Assembly (NCBI GenBank): GCA_963837715.1
Contig: CAWIOF010000004.1
Span: 930,001-994,000 of the forward strand
DNA: 64,000 bases
Source of the DNA: JANYLB01 sp963837715
Lineage (GTDB): Bacteria; Actinomycetota; Acidimicrobiia; IMCC26256; JANYLB01
Reading direction: 5' to 3'
Both the position numbers and the translations under genes were made by a program. Under the pieces are notes generated by a model. It was not told the origin of the DNA. It made no database searches and saw only the letters and a list, made by a program, of their open reading frames with translations. Shown one piece after another: positions 17,884 to 26,457 of this stretch; position 1 is the stretch's first letter, and every line of letters begins with the position of its first letter.

Positions 17884-18672
17884 TCACATCGTGAAGCGGA
17901 GGTTGCGGGCGGCGCGGGCCCCGAGCTCGCCGTCGCCCGACCAGGTGATCCTCCCGTCGGCAACGGCGGCCTCGGGATCGATCCTGCCGCACGCGAGCAG
18001 CATGAACGTGAGCGAGTCGACGGTCACCGTGACGTCGGGGGCGGCGAGGGTGTCGACCACCGCGGCGCGGCCGTCGACCTTGACGAAGAGCTGCTCGCGC
18101 ACCGGACCGGTGAGCGCGAACGCGATGCCCCGACCGTCGGGAAGGCCGATCTTCTTCCCGACGATGTAGCCGAGCGATCCCCGCACCTCGTCGAGCGCCA
18201 TCTCGGCCGCCGGTCCGCCGTCGTCGCCGGCGAGGCCGAGCGGCACCCGGATGTCTCGCTCGTGGACCCAGCAGTCGAACACCCGGATGGCCATGAACCG
18301 GCCGTAGGTCGCCGGTCCCACGGGAGTCATGCAGGGCGTCGCGAACGCGGTGTCATCCATGGCCGCGAGCTCGACCCGACGGCGCCCGACGATCGAGTCG
18401 AAGCGCTCGATCACGGTGTCGGTCGACGCGGCGGTCAGCTCGGCGTGGATCCCCGGGATCGCCGCGAACGGAGGCGGGTCGGTGGGACCGGTGGGCCACC
18501 ACCCGAGCAGCACCTCTTCGATCGCAGTGAGGTGCGCGAACACACCCTGCACGGTCCAGTCGGGGCACAGCGACGGTGCGGACCATTGCTCGGCGGTGAG
18601 CCGCGCGCCGAGTGCACTCGACGATGTCCAGCACTCGCCCAGGTTGGCGACGATCTCCGCTCGCGTGCTCAT
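17884..18672 (-). CDS. Maleylpyruvate-isomerase N-terminal-domain protein (DinB fold)
   Basis: A 262-residue protein of the mycothiol-dependent maleylpyruvate isomerase superfamily. The DinB-type helical domain shows WTVQGVFAHLTAIEEVL (metal His) and VFDCWVHERDIR. A C-terminal sterol-carrier-like sandwich domain follows (FALTGPVREQLFVKVDGRAA, WSGDGE). Such proteins use mycothiol or a metal to isomerise or transfer small molecules. The actual reaction is unknown. The ATG at 18672 overlaps the DsbA-like gene stop by 4 bases. Confidence 0.82.
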   Translation of the reverse strand: MSTRAEIVANLGECWTSSSALGARLTAEQWSAPSLCPDWTVQGVFAHLTAIEEVLLGWWPTGPTDPPPFAAIPGIHAELTAASTDTVIERFDSIVGRRRVELAAMDDTAFATPCMTPVGPATYGRFMAIRVFDCWVHERDIRVPLGLAGDDGGPAAEMALDEVRGSLGYIVGKKIGLPDGRGIAFALTGPVREQLFVKVDGRAAVVDTLAAPDVTVTVDSLTFMLLACGRIDPEAAVADGRITWSGDGELGARAARNLRFTM

Positions 18673-19361
18673 CGGGCCGGCTTCTCCCGGGTCTGCCAGT
18701 CGCGGGCCGAGAGATACGGCGCGAACTGGTCGGCGATGAACGCCAGGTCGGCGTCGGTCTTCGGTCGCTTCAACTCGTAGAGGTGCGGGAATCTCCGGGT
18801 ACCGAGCACGAGGTCCCAGAGCGCCAGGGCGTCGGCGCCGGTGGGTGGCGGTGTCATGACCGGACCGTACAGGTGGCTGCCGTCGTCGAACACGAGGGTC
18901 GGCACCCCGAACCCGCCGTGGCGCACGACTTCGTCGTGGTCGCGCTGGATGTCGGCGTGCGTGGTCTCGTCGGCGATCGCGGCGTCGACCAGGCCGGGAT
19001 CGAGGCCGATCGACGCGAGCAATTCGGCGGCGACCTCCGGCCGGTGGGGTTTGCGCCCCTCCACGTGGAGTGCGTGCCCGGCGACCGCGTAGAAGCGGTC
19101 GCAGTCGTCCATCGAAGACCGGCGGAGCAGGGCCGCGACCCGCAGCATCCCCCAGCCATACGACCACGCACGTTCCCACGGATGCTTCTTGCCCTCGACC
19201 CGGTTGATCTCCTCCAGCGAGAAGAAGCGCCAGTCGATGTCGAGCGGGACCTGGTCGCGAACGTCGCGGATCCACACCGACGCCTGGTACGCCCACGGGC
19301 ACATCACGTCGAAGTGGAACGCGACCCACGGCGTGCCGTCGCCGGCCGCGCGGTCATGCAT
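18669..19361 (-). CDS. DsbA-family thioredoxin-fold protein with CPWA active site
   Basis: A 230-residue thioredoxin-fold protein with inserted helical domain, close to FrnE/mycothiol-dependent Rv2466c-type oxidoreductases. The active site reads MCPWAYQ (Cys21, Ala24), so the second, resolving cysteine is missing. GGFGVPTLVFDDG near residue 153 carries the cis-proline. A single-cysteine site suggests thiol-adduct or transferase chemistry with a low-molecular-weight thiol rather than dithiol exchange. No signal peptide is present, so it acts in the cytosol. It overlaps both operon neighbours. Confidence 0.82.
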   Translation of the reverse strand: MHDRAAGDGTPWVAFHFDVMCPWAYQASVWIRDVRDQVPLDIDWRFFSLEEINRVEGKKHPWERAWSYGWGMLRVAALLRRSSMDDCDRFYAVAGHALHVEGRKPHRPEVAAELLASIGLDPGLVDAAIADETTHADIQRDHDEVVRHGGFGVPTLVFDDGSHLYGPVMTPPPTGADALALWDLVLGTRRFPHLYELKRPKTDADLAFIADQFAPYLSARDWQTREKPAR

Positions 19362-19887
19362 CGGGTGGTGCGGAGTCGGGGCCTCCGGTGCGTTGCAGGC
19401 GCGCGACGAAGTTGCCGGCGTAGGACCAGAGCATCTCGTCGCCGTCGAGCCGTCGGGTCACCTCGATGCCGGGAAAGCCGACCGGTCGGAGGACGTGTAC
19501 CCGGTCCTCGAAGGTGGCGACCACGGTGATCGGGGTCGCGAAGTCGAACTCGGCGACGTCGTGGACGCCGTGCTCCTCTGTGCCGTCGCACCGCATGTCG
19601 TGGATCACGCCGCCCGCCGTGACCACCAACCGGTCACCGCACTGTTCGATGCGTTCGACGTGGCGGTAGGCCCGGTGCTCCGGTGGCGCCGGTTGTGGAG
19701 TGCCGTCGACGTCGATCTCGACCGCAACCGCCTTCCACATCCCGCGCAGGTCGGGCGCGCCGGGAGGCAGCGTCTCGGTGCAGCCGGCGAGCACGGGTTC
19801 CGGGAAGGCGTTGCCGTACCCGCCCGGCGGCGTGTGGGCGACCGCGATGTCGTCGGCCGTGCCGGAGCGCACCTGGATCTCGCCCAT
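19354..19887 (-). CDS. Hypothetical beta-barrel protein heading the dehalogenase operon
   Basis: A 177-residue protein of no family I can name. It alternates short beta strands (LVVTAGGVIHDMRC, TPITVVATFEDRVHVL, MLWSYAGNFVARLQR) in the way of lipocalin-like or fatty-acid-binding barrels, with a conserved-looking MWKAVAVEIDVDG start. There is no signal peptide. The ATG at 19887 has GGAGGG 6 bases upstream and a promoter-like pair further up. It is the first of four overlapping or closely spaced genes ending with the haloalkane dehalogenase. It may bind a hydrophobic ligand. Confidence 0.7.
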   Translation of the reverse strand: MGEIQVRSGTADDIAVAHTPPGGYGNAFPEPVLAGCTETLPPGAPDLRGMWKAVAVEIDVDGTPQPAPPEHRAYRHVERIEQCGDRLVVTAGGVIHDMRCDGTEEHGVHDVAEFDFATPITVVATFEDRVHVLRPVGFPGIEVTRRLDGDEMLWSYAGNFVARLQRTGGPDSAPPDA

Positions 19888-19919
19888 CGTCGCCCTCCGA
19901 TGAAGTGGCAGTGACGGTG

Positions 19920-19948
19920 ACACTACCTGGCGCGAGCCACGGCGACAA
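19920..19948 (-). promoter_or_regulatory. Sigma70-type promoter candidate for the dehalogenase operon
   Basis: On the minus strand TTGTCG (19943-19948) and TAGTGT (19920-19925) are separated by exactly 17 bases, matching the actinobacterial TTGNNN-17-TANNNT pattern. Transcription would begin about 25 bases before the ATG at 19887, with GGAGGG between. The hexamers are imperfect. Confidence 0.45.
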
Positions 19949-20050
19949 CGGCTCCGGCGCGCGTCGATCGCCAGCCCGGTCGGCTTGACGGCGCGTGCCC
20001 GCCACCGCCACCATCCTCGATTCGTTCGTGTGGACCGAAGGGGGAGCGGG

Positions 20051-21307
20051 ATGCGGCGGTTCGGTGGGGTCTGCGGACTCGCGCTCGTCCTGGTGTTGAC
20101 CGCGACCGCGTGCGGACTCGTCGTCCAGACTTCCCGGCTGAACCAGCTGCGAGTGGCCGCGGGCCGCCCGGAGCTGACGGCCACCGCGGTGCCGAGCGCG
20201 GCGGCCACGGCGCACGCGCAGACGATGTGCGACACGGGAGTCGTCGAGCCCGCTCCGCCCGGTGCGTACGACCAGGAGACCGTCGCCGACGTGCACGAGC
20301 TCGTGGGTTCTGCGCCGCTCGATCCCTCCATCACCGATCTGAACACCCGCGAGGCCATGGCTGCGAACGGGATCTGGACGTCCTGGGCCGCCGATCCCGC
20401 GCTGGTGGACGCACGCTGGGACGACATGGGCATCGGGCAGGTCACCTGCGCCGACGGCGACCTCTACCAGGTCGCCGTGCTGCGCGACCTCCCGAGCATG
20501 CCGGCGAGCGGGATGTTCTCCACCCCGCAGTACGCGTCGGACACGATCGTGCGCACGAACGGCCTGCAGTACGGGTCGGCCGTGAACGTCCAGGGCGTGA
20601 ACCAGGCGTTGCTGCTCGATGTGTACCGCCCGCCGGGTGCGGCTCCGGCGGGTGGCCGCCCGACGATCCTGCTGTTCCACGGGGGCGGCTTCGTCGGGGG
20701 CAACCGCGACTACATGCAGCCGGAAGCTGTCTCGTTCGCGCAGCGCGGCTACGTCGCCGTGACCGTGACCTACCGATTGAGCACCAGCGCGCTCATCAAC
20801 GCCGGGGGACTGTTCGACGCCGTGGCCGACGGGATCGACGACGGTTTGGAGGCGGTCCGCTGGCTCCGCGCCAACGGGGCGACGTACGGGATCGCGAACG
20901 ACAAGATCGCGGCCCTCGGCGCCTCGGCTGGTGGGGCCATCACGCTCGGGATGGCGATCGTCGGCGATCCCACCCCGGGCGGTCCGCTCGCCGCGTTCAG
21001 CTCCGACATCGCCGCCGGCGTCTCGACCGGCGCGTACCTGACGCCGGCGATCGGCACGCCGTTCATCAGCTTCGACCCGACCGACGCGCCCGTGATGATG
21101 TTGCACTACGAGGTCGACAGCACCACCGACGCGACCGACGAGTACGCGTTCGAGACCTGTGCCGCGGTGCGCGCCGGCGGGAGCACCTGCGACTTCGTCG
21201 TGAACCCGGGCACCGGCCACACCGCCTGGGTGCAGCCCGGCGGCACCTGGTGGGACCCGAAGGTCGGCCCGTTCCTCTACACGCAGCTCCGCCTCGGCGC
21301 GGCCTGA
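20051..21307 (+). CDS. Lipoprotein: CAP-like N-domain fused to an alpha/beta-hydrolase carboxylesterase
   Basis: A 418-residue predicted lipoprotein. Signal peptide VCGLALVLVLTATAC gives lipid-modified Cys near residue 21. Residues of about 27-155 resemble a CAP/SCP domain (LNQLRVAAGRPELTATAVP, AHAQTMCDTG, ARWDDMGIGQVTC). Residues of about 175-418 are an esterase of the BD-FAE/HSL type with the oxyanion HGGGFVGGNRDY, nucleophile GASAGGAI (Ser) and TGHTAWV near the end (His). It would act outside the membrane on an ester. The ATG at 20051 directly follows GGGGAGCGGG. A related secreted hydrolase without the CAP part lies at 43945. Confidence 0.82.
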   Translation: MRRFGGVCGLALVLVLTATACGLVVQTSRLNQLRVAAGRPELTATAVPSAAATAHAQTMCDTGVVEPAPPGAYDQETVADVHELVGSAPLDPSITDLNTREAMAANGIWTSWAADPALVDARWDDMGIGQVTCADGDLYQVAVLRDLPSMPASGMFSTPQYASDTIVRTNGLQYGSAVNVQGVNQALLLDVYRPPGAAPAGGRPTILLFHGGGFVGGNRDYMQPEAVSFAQRGYVAVTVTYRLSTSALINAGGLFDAVADGIDDGLEAVRWLRANGATYGIANDKIAALGASAGGAITLGMAIVGDPTPGGPLAAFSSDIAAGVSTGAYLTPAIGTPFISFDPTDAPVMMLHYEVDSTTDATDEYAFETCAAVRAGGSTCDFVVNPGTGHTAWVQPGGTWWDPKVGPFLYTQLRLGAA

Positions 21308-21329
21308 ACCTCTCGCTGTCGTCCGTTCG

Positions 21330-22518
21330 TCAATCAGGCAGCCGCGGGACGGCAGCCCGGCGCTCCCGACCGAGGAGCACCGCCCGGGTGACGGCCGTCG
21401 AACCGAACCGGTCGCCGACGTGGTCGAGTGCGGCATCGAGCGCGTGGTTCGCGGCCCGGTCGAACGGAAGCTCGAGTTGCACGGAGTCGTCGTCGCTCAC
21501 GTCGGTGACGGCGATGCCGATCAACGTGAGTCCGTCGTGTTCGATGACCGGCATGGCCGCGGTGAGGAGCAGGCGAGCGGCCGCGAGGATCGCACGCGTC
21601 TGCGCGGTGGCGTGGGGGAGCGTGCGCGATCGCGTCGCCGCGCGTGAAGTCGTCGAAGCGCAGGCGCAGCACGACCGTGCGACCGACGCGTCCGGCGGCT
21701 CGCAGCCGGCCCGTGACCCGGTCGACGAGACCGACGAGCACCGTCTCGATCTCGTCCGTCGACCTTCGCACGCGACCGAGCGCGTGCTGGGAGCCGATCG
21801 AACGTCGCCGGCGTCCCACCCGTACCGGTCTCGGGTCGCGGTTGTGCGCGAGCGCATGAAGGTGTGCACCCGCGCCGCGGCCGAGCATCGACGTCAGCGC
21901 GCTCACCGGAAGCGCGGCGATCGAACCCACGGTCGAGAACCCTCGATCGTGCAGCTTCGTGGCGGTCGCCGGTCCGACCCCCCAGAGCCGTTCGATCGGC
22001 AGGGGATGGAGGAACTCCGTCTCCAGTTCGGGTGGCACGACCAGCAGGCCGTCGGGCTTCGCCACCGCGCTTGCGACCTTGGCGAGGAACTTCGTCCTCG
22101 CGACGCCGACCGAGATCGGGAGTCCCACCCGCTCCGCGACCTGGGTCCGCAGTCTCCGCGCGATGTCGACCGGTGGGCCCGACACCCGACGCAGGCCACC
22201 GACGTCGAGGAACGCCTCGTCGACGGAGATGCCTTCGACGAGTGGGGACGTGTCGGCGAAGACCTCGAACACCGCCCGACTGGCTTCGGAGTAGGCCGAC
22301 ATCCGGGGCGGCACCACGATCGCGAGCGGGCACAGCGTCCGCGCCCGGCGGACTCCCATCGCGGTCCGGACGCCGAACGCCTTCGCTTCGTAGCTCGCGG
22401 CGAGGACGACCCCGCCCCCGACGATCACCGGTCGGCCGCGCAGTCGGGGTTCGTCGCGTTGCTCGACCGAGGCGAAGAACGCATCGAGATCGGCATGGAG
22501 GATCGTGGCCTCGGACAC
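21330..22518 (-). CDS. dinB: DNA polymerase IV (Y-family), C-terminus frameshifted
   Basis: Y-family translesion polymerase. HADLDAFFASVEQRD gives the first metal aspartate, SYEAKAFGVRTAMG the fingers, and GISVDEAFLDVGGL the catalytic Asp-Glu pair. WGVGPATATKLHDRG is the helix-hairpin-helix thumb. In the little-finger domain the frame breaks after FDDFTR. Skipping one base near 21638 restores ATRSRTLPHATAQTRAIL and continues to a stop at 21330. Repaired length is about 395 residues. The GTG at 22518 is required because the family begins a few residues before ILHAD. A LexA-type palindrome lies over the start, as expected for an SOS gene. Confidence 0.9.
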
Positions 22519-22532
22519 GAACACATGTTCGT
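22517..22532. promoter_or_regulatory. LexA (SOS) box
   Basis: ACGAACACATGTTCGT matches the Gram-positive/actinobacterial LexA consensus CGAACNNNNGTTCG in both half-sites. It overlaps the start region of the leftward DNA polymerase IV gene and is about 110 bases before the rightward gene at 22640. Repression until DNA damage is the expected behaviour. Confidence 0.8.
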
Positions 22533-22639
22533 ACAACGGGGCAGTCGGGTCAACGGGTGTGCCCTCGACCGTTTTCGGGCGGCCGGATCCGGGTAGTCCC
22601 TCTCCGACAGCGACAGTCCGCCAGTCGAGGAGAGCATCC

Positions 22640-23104
22640 ATGGAGATCATCCGCAACGACGACGGAACGCTCGTCGTCCCGGTGGTCCCGGGTCGCCACG
22701 ACGCCGACGGCGAGGTCGACCCCGAAGCGGCGCCGACCGAACCGGCGTCGACGACCCGTGTCCTGCATCCCGGCGAAGGTGGGTACGACGAAGCGCTCGT
22801 CGCGTGGGACGAGCAGCAGAACCCCGATCGAGAGCCAGTCGTGTCGACGGCCTCGGGCCGGGAAGAGGCCATGGCACTCGTGCACGAGGTCGCGACCGAT
22901 CCCGATCACGAGGTCGCGGCCGCCGTCGAGCATCTCGACGATCCGGACGCGAGTGGCGAGGCGCTCCGGCACGTCCTCGTGGGCGGCGTTCCCTCCGTCG
23001 AGGGCTTCGCCGCCGAGGTGGCTGCAGCCGAGGGCGGCGAACCGCTCCCCGCGCACCAGGCGACGAAGATCATCGGTGAGGTGCTCGCCGAGCTCGACGA
23101 CTGA
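22640..23104 (+). CDS. Hypothetical acidic protein, divergent from polymerase IV
   Basis: A 154-residue, strongly acidic protein without signal or membrane segments. It begins MEIIRNDDGTLVVPVVPG and has a helical C-terminal half (REEAMALVHEVATDPDHEVA, HQATKIIGEVLAELDD). I do not recognise a family. The ATG at 22640 has CGAGGAGAG upstream. It shares the divergent region with the polymerase IV gene and its LexA box, so damage-responsive expression is possible but not shown. Confidence 0.7.
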   Translation: MEIIRNDDGTLVVPVVPGRHDADGEVDPEAAPTEPASTTRVLHPGEGGYDEALVAWDEQQNPDREPVVSTASGREEAMALVHEVATDPDHEVAAAVEHLDDPDASGEALRHVLVGGVPSVEGFAAEVAAAEGGEPLPAHQATKIIGEVLAELDD

Positions 23105-23219
23105 CCCTCGAATCCGGCGAAGGCGCGGGCCCCCGCAGGGGAGATGTGACGCCGAAGGCTCCCACGGGTGATGATCCGGGTTCGCGGCCTCGATCGGAGG
23201 TGGCGAGAGGGGGACCCTG

Positions 23220-24209
23220 TTGACGCGCTTCGTCGAGACTTCGATCACCTTCCCGTACAAGCGGTCGCTCGGACCGGTGATCGGGGCGTTCATGACCGCC
23301 CTCACCGACCAGCGGATCCTCGGGATCCGCTCGGGTGACCAGGTGATCGTCCCGCCGCTCGAGTGGGATCCGCAGACCGGCGCCGAGCTCGACGCCGACG
23401 GGATGGTCGAGGTCGGGCCTGCGGGCACGGTCGAGTCGTGGACGTGGGTGCCGGTGCCGTCGGAGCAGCATCCGCTCGACCATCCGTTCGCGTTCGCGTT
23501 CATCCGGCTCGACGGCGCGTCGACGCCGATCCTGCACGCGGTCGACACCGGCTCACCGGTTGCGCTGACCGCGGGGATGCGGGTCGCGCCACGGTGGCGG
23601 GGCACACGCGTCGGCCACATCACCGACATCGCCGCGTTCGTTCCCGGTGAGCAGCCCGAGGTGGAGGGCACCGACGGCGGGCCGGCCGCGGAGCCGGTGC
23701 TGATGATGGACTACAACGCGTCGATCACCTATCGGAACCCGGTGCCGACGGTTGCCGATCGGGTGCGCGAGGCCAGCCGCGACCAACGGATCCTCGGGCA
23801 GCAGTGCCCCGTCTGCTCCCGGATCTACGCCGGGGGTCGCGGCTACTGCCCGATCGACGCGGTCGAGCTGACCGAGGAGCACGACGTCGACCTGCCCCAT
23901 ACGGGGACGATCACGAACTTCACGATCATCACGCCGGTGCAGTATCCGGGCCAGACCGAGACCGAGCCGTTCGCCCGGGTCTTCGTGTTGCTCGACGGCG
24001 TCGACGTGGTCCTGAACTACCAGCCGGTCATCGAGCTGCCGGTGAGCGAGGTGCGGGTCGGCAAACGGGTCGCGGCGGCATGGGCCCCACCGAACGACGA
24101 CTTCGACGAAGGCGGCACGATGGGCGGTGCGTTCGGTGCACTCATCGGCTGGATCCCGAGCGGCGAACCCGACGTCGACGACCCCGACCTCGTGAACCGG
24201 ATCTTCTGA
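23220..24209 (+). CDS. Tandem DUF35/OB-fold acyl-CoA-associated protein
   Basis: A 329-residue protein with two DUF35-type halves. The second carries the zinc ribbon (QQCPVCSRIYAGGRGYCPID, residues of about 195-215) followed by an OB fold (GTITNFTIITPVQYPG). The first half (to about 155) has a similar OB region without the cysteines. DUF35 proteins pair with thiolase-like proteins as CoA-binding subunits, as in ChsH2/Ltp2 of sterol side-chain removal. The TTG start follows GAGAGGGGGA. Stop and next ATG overlap (TGATG), so a complex with the downstream thiolases is likely. Confidence 0.82.
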   Translation: MTRFVETSITFPYKRSLGPVIGAFMTALTDQRILGIRSGDQVIVPPLEWDPQTGAELDADGMVEVGPAGTVESWTWVPVPSEQHPLDHPFAFAFIRLDGASTPILHAVDTGSPVALTAGMRVAPRWRGTRVGHITDIAAFVPGEQPEVEGTDGGPAAEPVLMMDYNASITYRNPVPTVADRVREASRDQRILGQQCPVCSRIYAGGRGYCPIDAVELTEEHDVDLPHTGTITNFTIITPVQYPGQTETEPFARVFVLLDGVDVVLNYQPVIELPVSEVRVGKRVAAAWAPPNDDFDEGGTMGGAFGALIGWIPSGEPDVDDPDLVNRIF

Positions 24210-25288
24210 TGGCGCCTCCCCTCGACACCGGACCGGGCACCGACATCGCCGTGGTCGGCTGGGCGCAGACCCCGATGATCCGGCGCACGGAGCTCTCCGA
24301 GACCCAGATGCTCCTACGGGTGATCACCGATGCGCTCGAGCCCCTCGGTCTCACCCGGGCCGACATCGACTTCACCTGCCTCGGTTCGTGCGACTACATC
24401 ACGGGCCAGGCGTTCTCGTTCGTCTCGAACCTCGACGCGATCGGCGCGTGGCCGCCCAAGCGTGATTCGCACGTGGAGATGGACGGCGCGTGGGCCCTCT
24501 ACGAAGCGTGGCTGCGCCTGCAGGAAGGCGACATCGAGATCGCGGTCGTCACCGGGTCGGGCCGCTCGTCGACGGGTGATCCCACGCTCATCTACCCGAT
24601 GGAGATGGACCCCTTCTACCTCGCGCCGCTCGGTGCCGATCCGCTCACGCTCGCGGCGCTCCAAGCCCGGGCCCTCATCGACGCCGGGATCACCGACGAA
24701 CGGGGCATGGCCGAGGTCGCGGCGCGGTCGCGACGCGACGCGACGCGCAATCCCGACGCGCAGGTGTCGGGTGATGCCGACGTCGACGAGTTGTTGGCGT
24801 CCGACTACGTACGCGAGCCCCTGCGGCGCCACGATCTCCCGCCGATCACCGACGGCGCCACCGCAATGGTGCTCGCGACTGGCGACCGGGCCCGGGAGCT
24901 CCGCGACCGGCCGGCGTACATCACCGGCTTCGACCACCGCACCGAATGTCACAACCCTGCGTACCGCGACCTCACCGACTCGCCGTCGACCCGGATCGCG
25001 GCTGCGGAGGCAGGTCTCGGGTCCGGGCCGATCGAGGTGGCGGAGCTGCAGGCCGCGTTCACGCACGAGGAGATCCTCCTGCGTCGCGCGCTCGGGCTGG
25101 GCGACGACGTGACGGTGAATCCGTCGGGTGGGGCGCTCGCTTCGAACCCGATCATGGCGACGGGTCTCGCGCGCATCGGGTACGCCGCGAACCACGTGTT
25201 CGACGGGGGAAACCGGGCGCTCGCCCATTCGACGTCGGGACCGTGCCTGCAACAGAACCTGATCTGCATCCTGGAGGGTGGCTCATGA
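24209..25288 (+). CDS. Thiolase-superfamily protein (lipid-transfer/Ltp type), first copy
   Basis: A 359-residue thiolase-like protein: DIAVVGWAQTPMIRR start, central SGRSSTGDPTLIYPMEMDPF and C-terminal NPSGGALASNPIMATGLARI. The usual nucleophilic Cys position is not obvious in the N-terminal half (TCLGSCDYITG is the nearest cysteine pair). It therefore fits the non-decarboxylating Ltp/aldolase class, which cleaves or binds acyl-CoA with a DUF35 partner. It overlaps genes on both sides (TGATG and ATGA). Confidence 0.8.
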   Translation: MAPPLDTGPGTDIAVVGWAQTPMIRRTELSETQMLLRVITDALEPLGLTRADIDFTCLGSCDYITGQAFSFVSNLDAIGAWPPKRDSHVEMDGAWALYEAWLRLQEGDIEIAVVTGSGRSSTGDPTLIYPMEMDPFYLAPLGADPLTLAALQARALIDAGITDERGMAEVAARSRRDATRNPDAQVSGDADVDELLASDYVREPLRRHDLPPITDGATAMVLATGDRARELRDRPAYITGFDHRTECHNPAYRDLTDSPSTRIAAAEAGLGSGPIEVAELQAAFTHEEILLRRALGLGDDVTVNPSGGALASNPIMATGLARIGYAANHVFDGGNRALAHSTSGPCLQQNLICILEGGS

Positions 25289-26457
25289 GTTCGGGGATGG
25301 AGCCGTGCGCGATCGTCGGGGTCGGTCAGACCCATCACAAGTCGCGCCGTCACGACGTCTCCTACGCGGGACTCGTGCGCGAGGCGATGTTCCGGGCGCT
25401 CGACGACGCGCAGATGACGATCGCCGACATCGACGCCGTCGTGATCGGCAAGGCCCCCGACCTCTTCGAAGGGGTCATGAAGCCTGAGCTCTACCTGTCG
25501 GACGCGCTCGGTGCGGTCGGCAAGCCGATGTTCCGCGTGCACACCGCCGGTTCCGTCGGCGGCACGACCGCGATCGTCGCTGCGTCGCACGTGCAGGCAC
25601 GAAAGCACGAGCGTGTGCTCGCGATCGCGTTCGAGAAGCAGTCGGAAGGCAACGCCCAGTTCGCGCTCGGGAGCGGCAAAGGCGCGTCGCTCGGTGCCGG
25701 CGGCGCGTTCGCCCCGTTCATCCGGGCCTACATCCACCGCAGCGGCGCACCCGAACACATCGGGTGGAAGGTCGCGGTGAAGGATCGACAGAACACGCTG
25801 AAGAACCCGTACGCGCACCTGAAGATCGAGGACATCTCGATCGAGAAGGTGAAGGCGTCACCCATGTTGTGGGAGCCGCTCCGCTACCTCGAGTCCTGCC
25901 CGTCGTCCGACGGCGCGTGCGCCGTCGTGCTCACGAACGAAGCCGGTGGGAACGCAGCCGCCGCCGACGGTCGTCCTCCCGCGTGGATCCTCGGAGCGTC
26001 GTCGCGCAGCGAGCCGCCGAGCTTCCCCGGTCGTGATCCGGTGCGGCCGGCCGCGTGCGTGCAGGCCGCATGGGACGTCTACGGGCAGGCCGGCATCACC
26101 AACCCACGCGAGCAGATCGACATGGCCGAGCTCTACGTGCCGTTCTCGTGGCACGAAGCGATCTGGCTCGAAGGCCACGACATCGCGCCGGTCGGCGACG
26201 GCTGGAAGATGATCGATCGCGACGAGACCGCGCTCGGCGGCTCCTTCCCGATCAACGCGAGCGGGGGAGTGCTCTCGAGCAACCCGATCGGCGCGTCGGG
26301 TCTGCTGCGATTCGCGGAAGCCGCGAACCAGGTGCGTGGCGCGGCCGGCGAGCACCAGGTCGACGGTGCGAAGGTGGCGTTGGCCATGGCCTACGGCGCC
26401 AACAGCCAGTACTTCAGCACCTGGGTGGTCGCGAGCTCCCTGCAACCGTTCGGCTGA
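25285..26457 (+). CDS. Thiolase-superfamily protein (lipid-transfer/Ltp type), second copy
   Basis: A 390-residue thiolase-fold protein with CAIVGVGQTHHKSRR at the start, HTAGSVGGTTAIVAASHVQA in place of the canonical Cys loop, and NASGGVLSSNPIGASGLLRF with the conserved glycine-rich end. The active-site His region is FSWHEAIWLEGHD. Because Ser/Gly replace the usual Cys, a retro-aldol or binding role rather than classical thiolysis is inferred. It is the third gene of the DUF35-thiolase-thiolase operon, which probably acts on a bulky acyl-CoA. Its end overlaps the convergent glycine-rich gene by 44 bases. Confidence 0.8.
   Translation: MSSGMEPCAIVGVGQTHHKSRRHDVSYAGLVREAMFRALDDAQMTIADIDAVVIGKAPDLFEGVMKPELYLSDALGAVGKPMFRVHTAGSVGGTTAIVAASHVQARKHERVLAIAFEKQSEGNAQFALGSGKGASLGAGGAFAPFIRAYIHRSGAPEHIGWKVAVKDRQNTLKNPYAHLKIEDISIEKVKASPMLWEPLRYLESCPSSDGACAVVLTNEAGGNAAAADGRPPAWILGASSRSEPPSFPGRDPVRPAACVQAAWDVYGQAGITNPREQIDMAELYVPFSWHEAIWLEGHDIAPVGDGWKMIDRDETALGGSFPINASGGVLSSNPIGASGLLRFAEAANQVRGAAGEHQVDGAKVALAMAYGANSQYFSTWVVASSLQPFG

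Noticed and set aside
23105..23219. Glycine- or other riboswitch before the DUF35 gene
   Set aside because: A GCCGAAGG-like stretch drew attention, but the conserved paired elements of known riboswitches could not be aligned.
26414..26457. Frameshift explaining the tail overlap of the glycine-rich gene and the thiolase
   Set aside because: No alternative frame gives an earlier stop after RGERR. A 44-base convergent overlap is acceptable.
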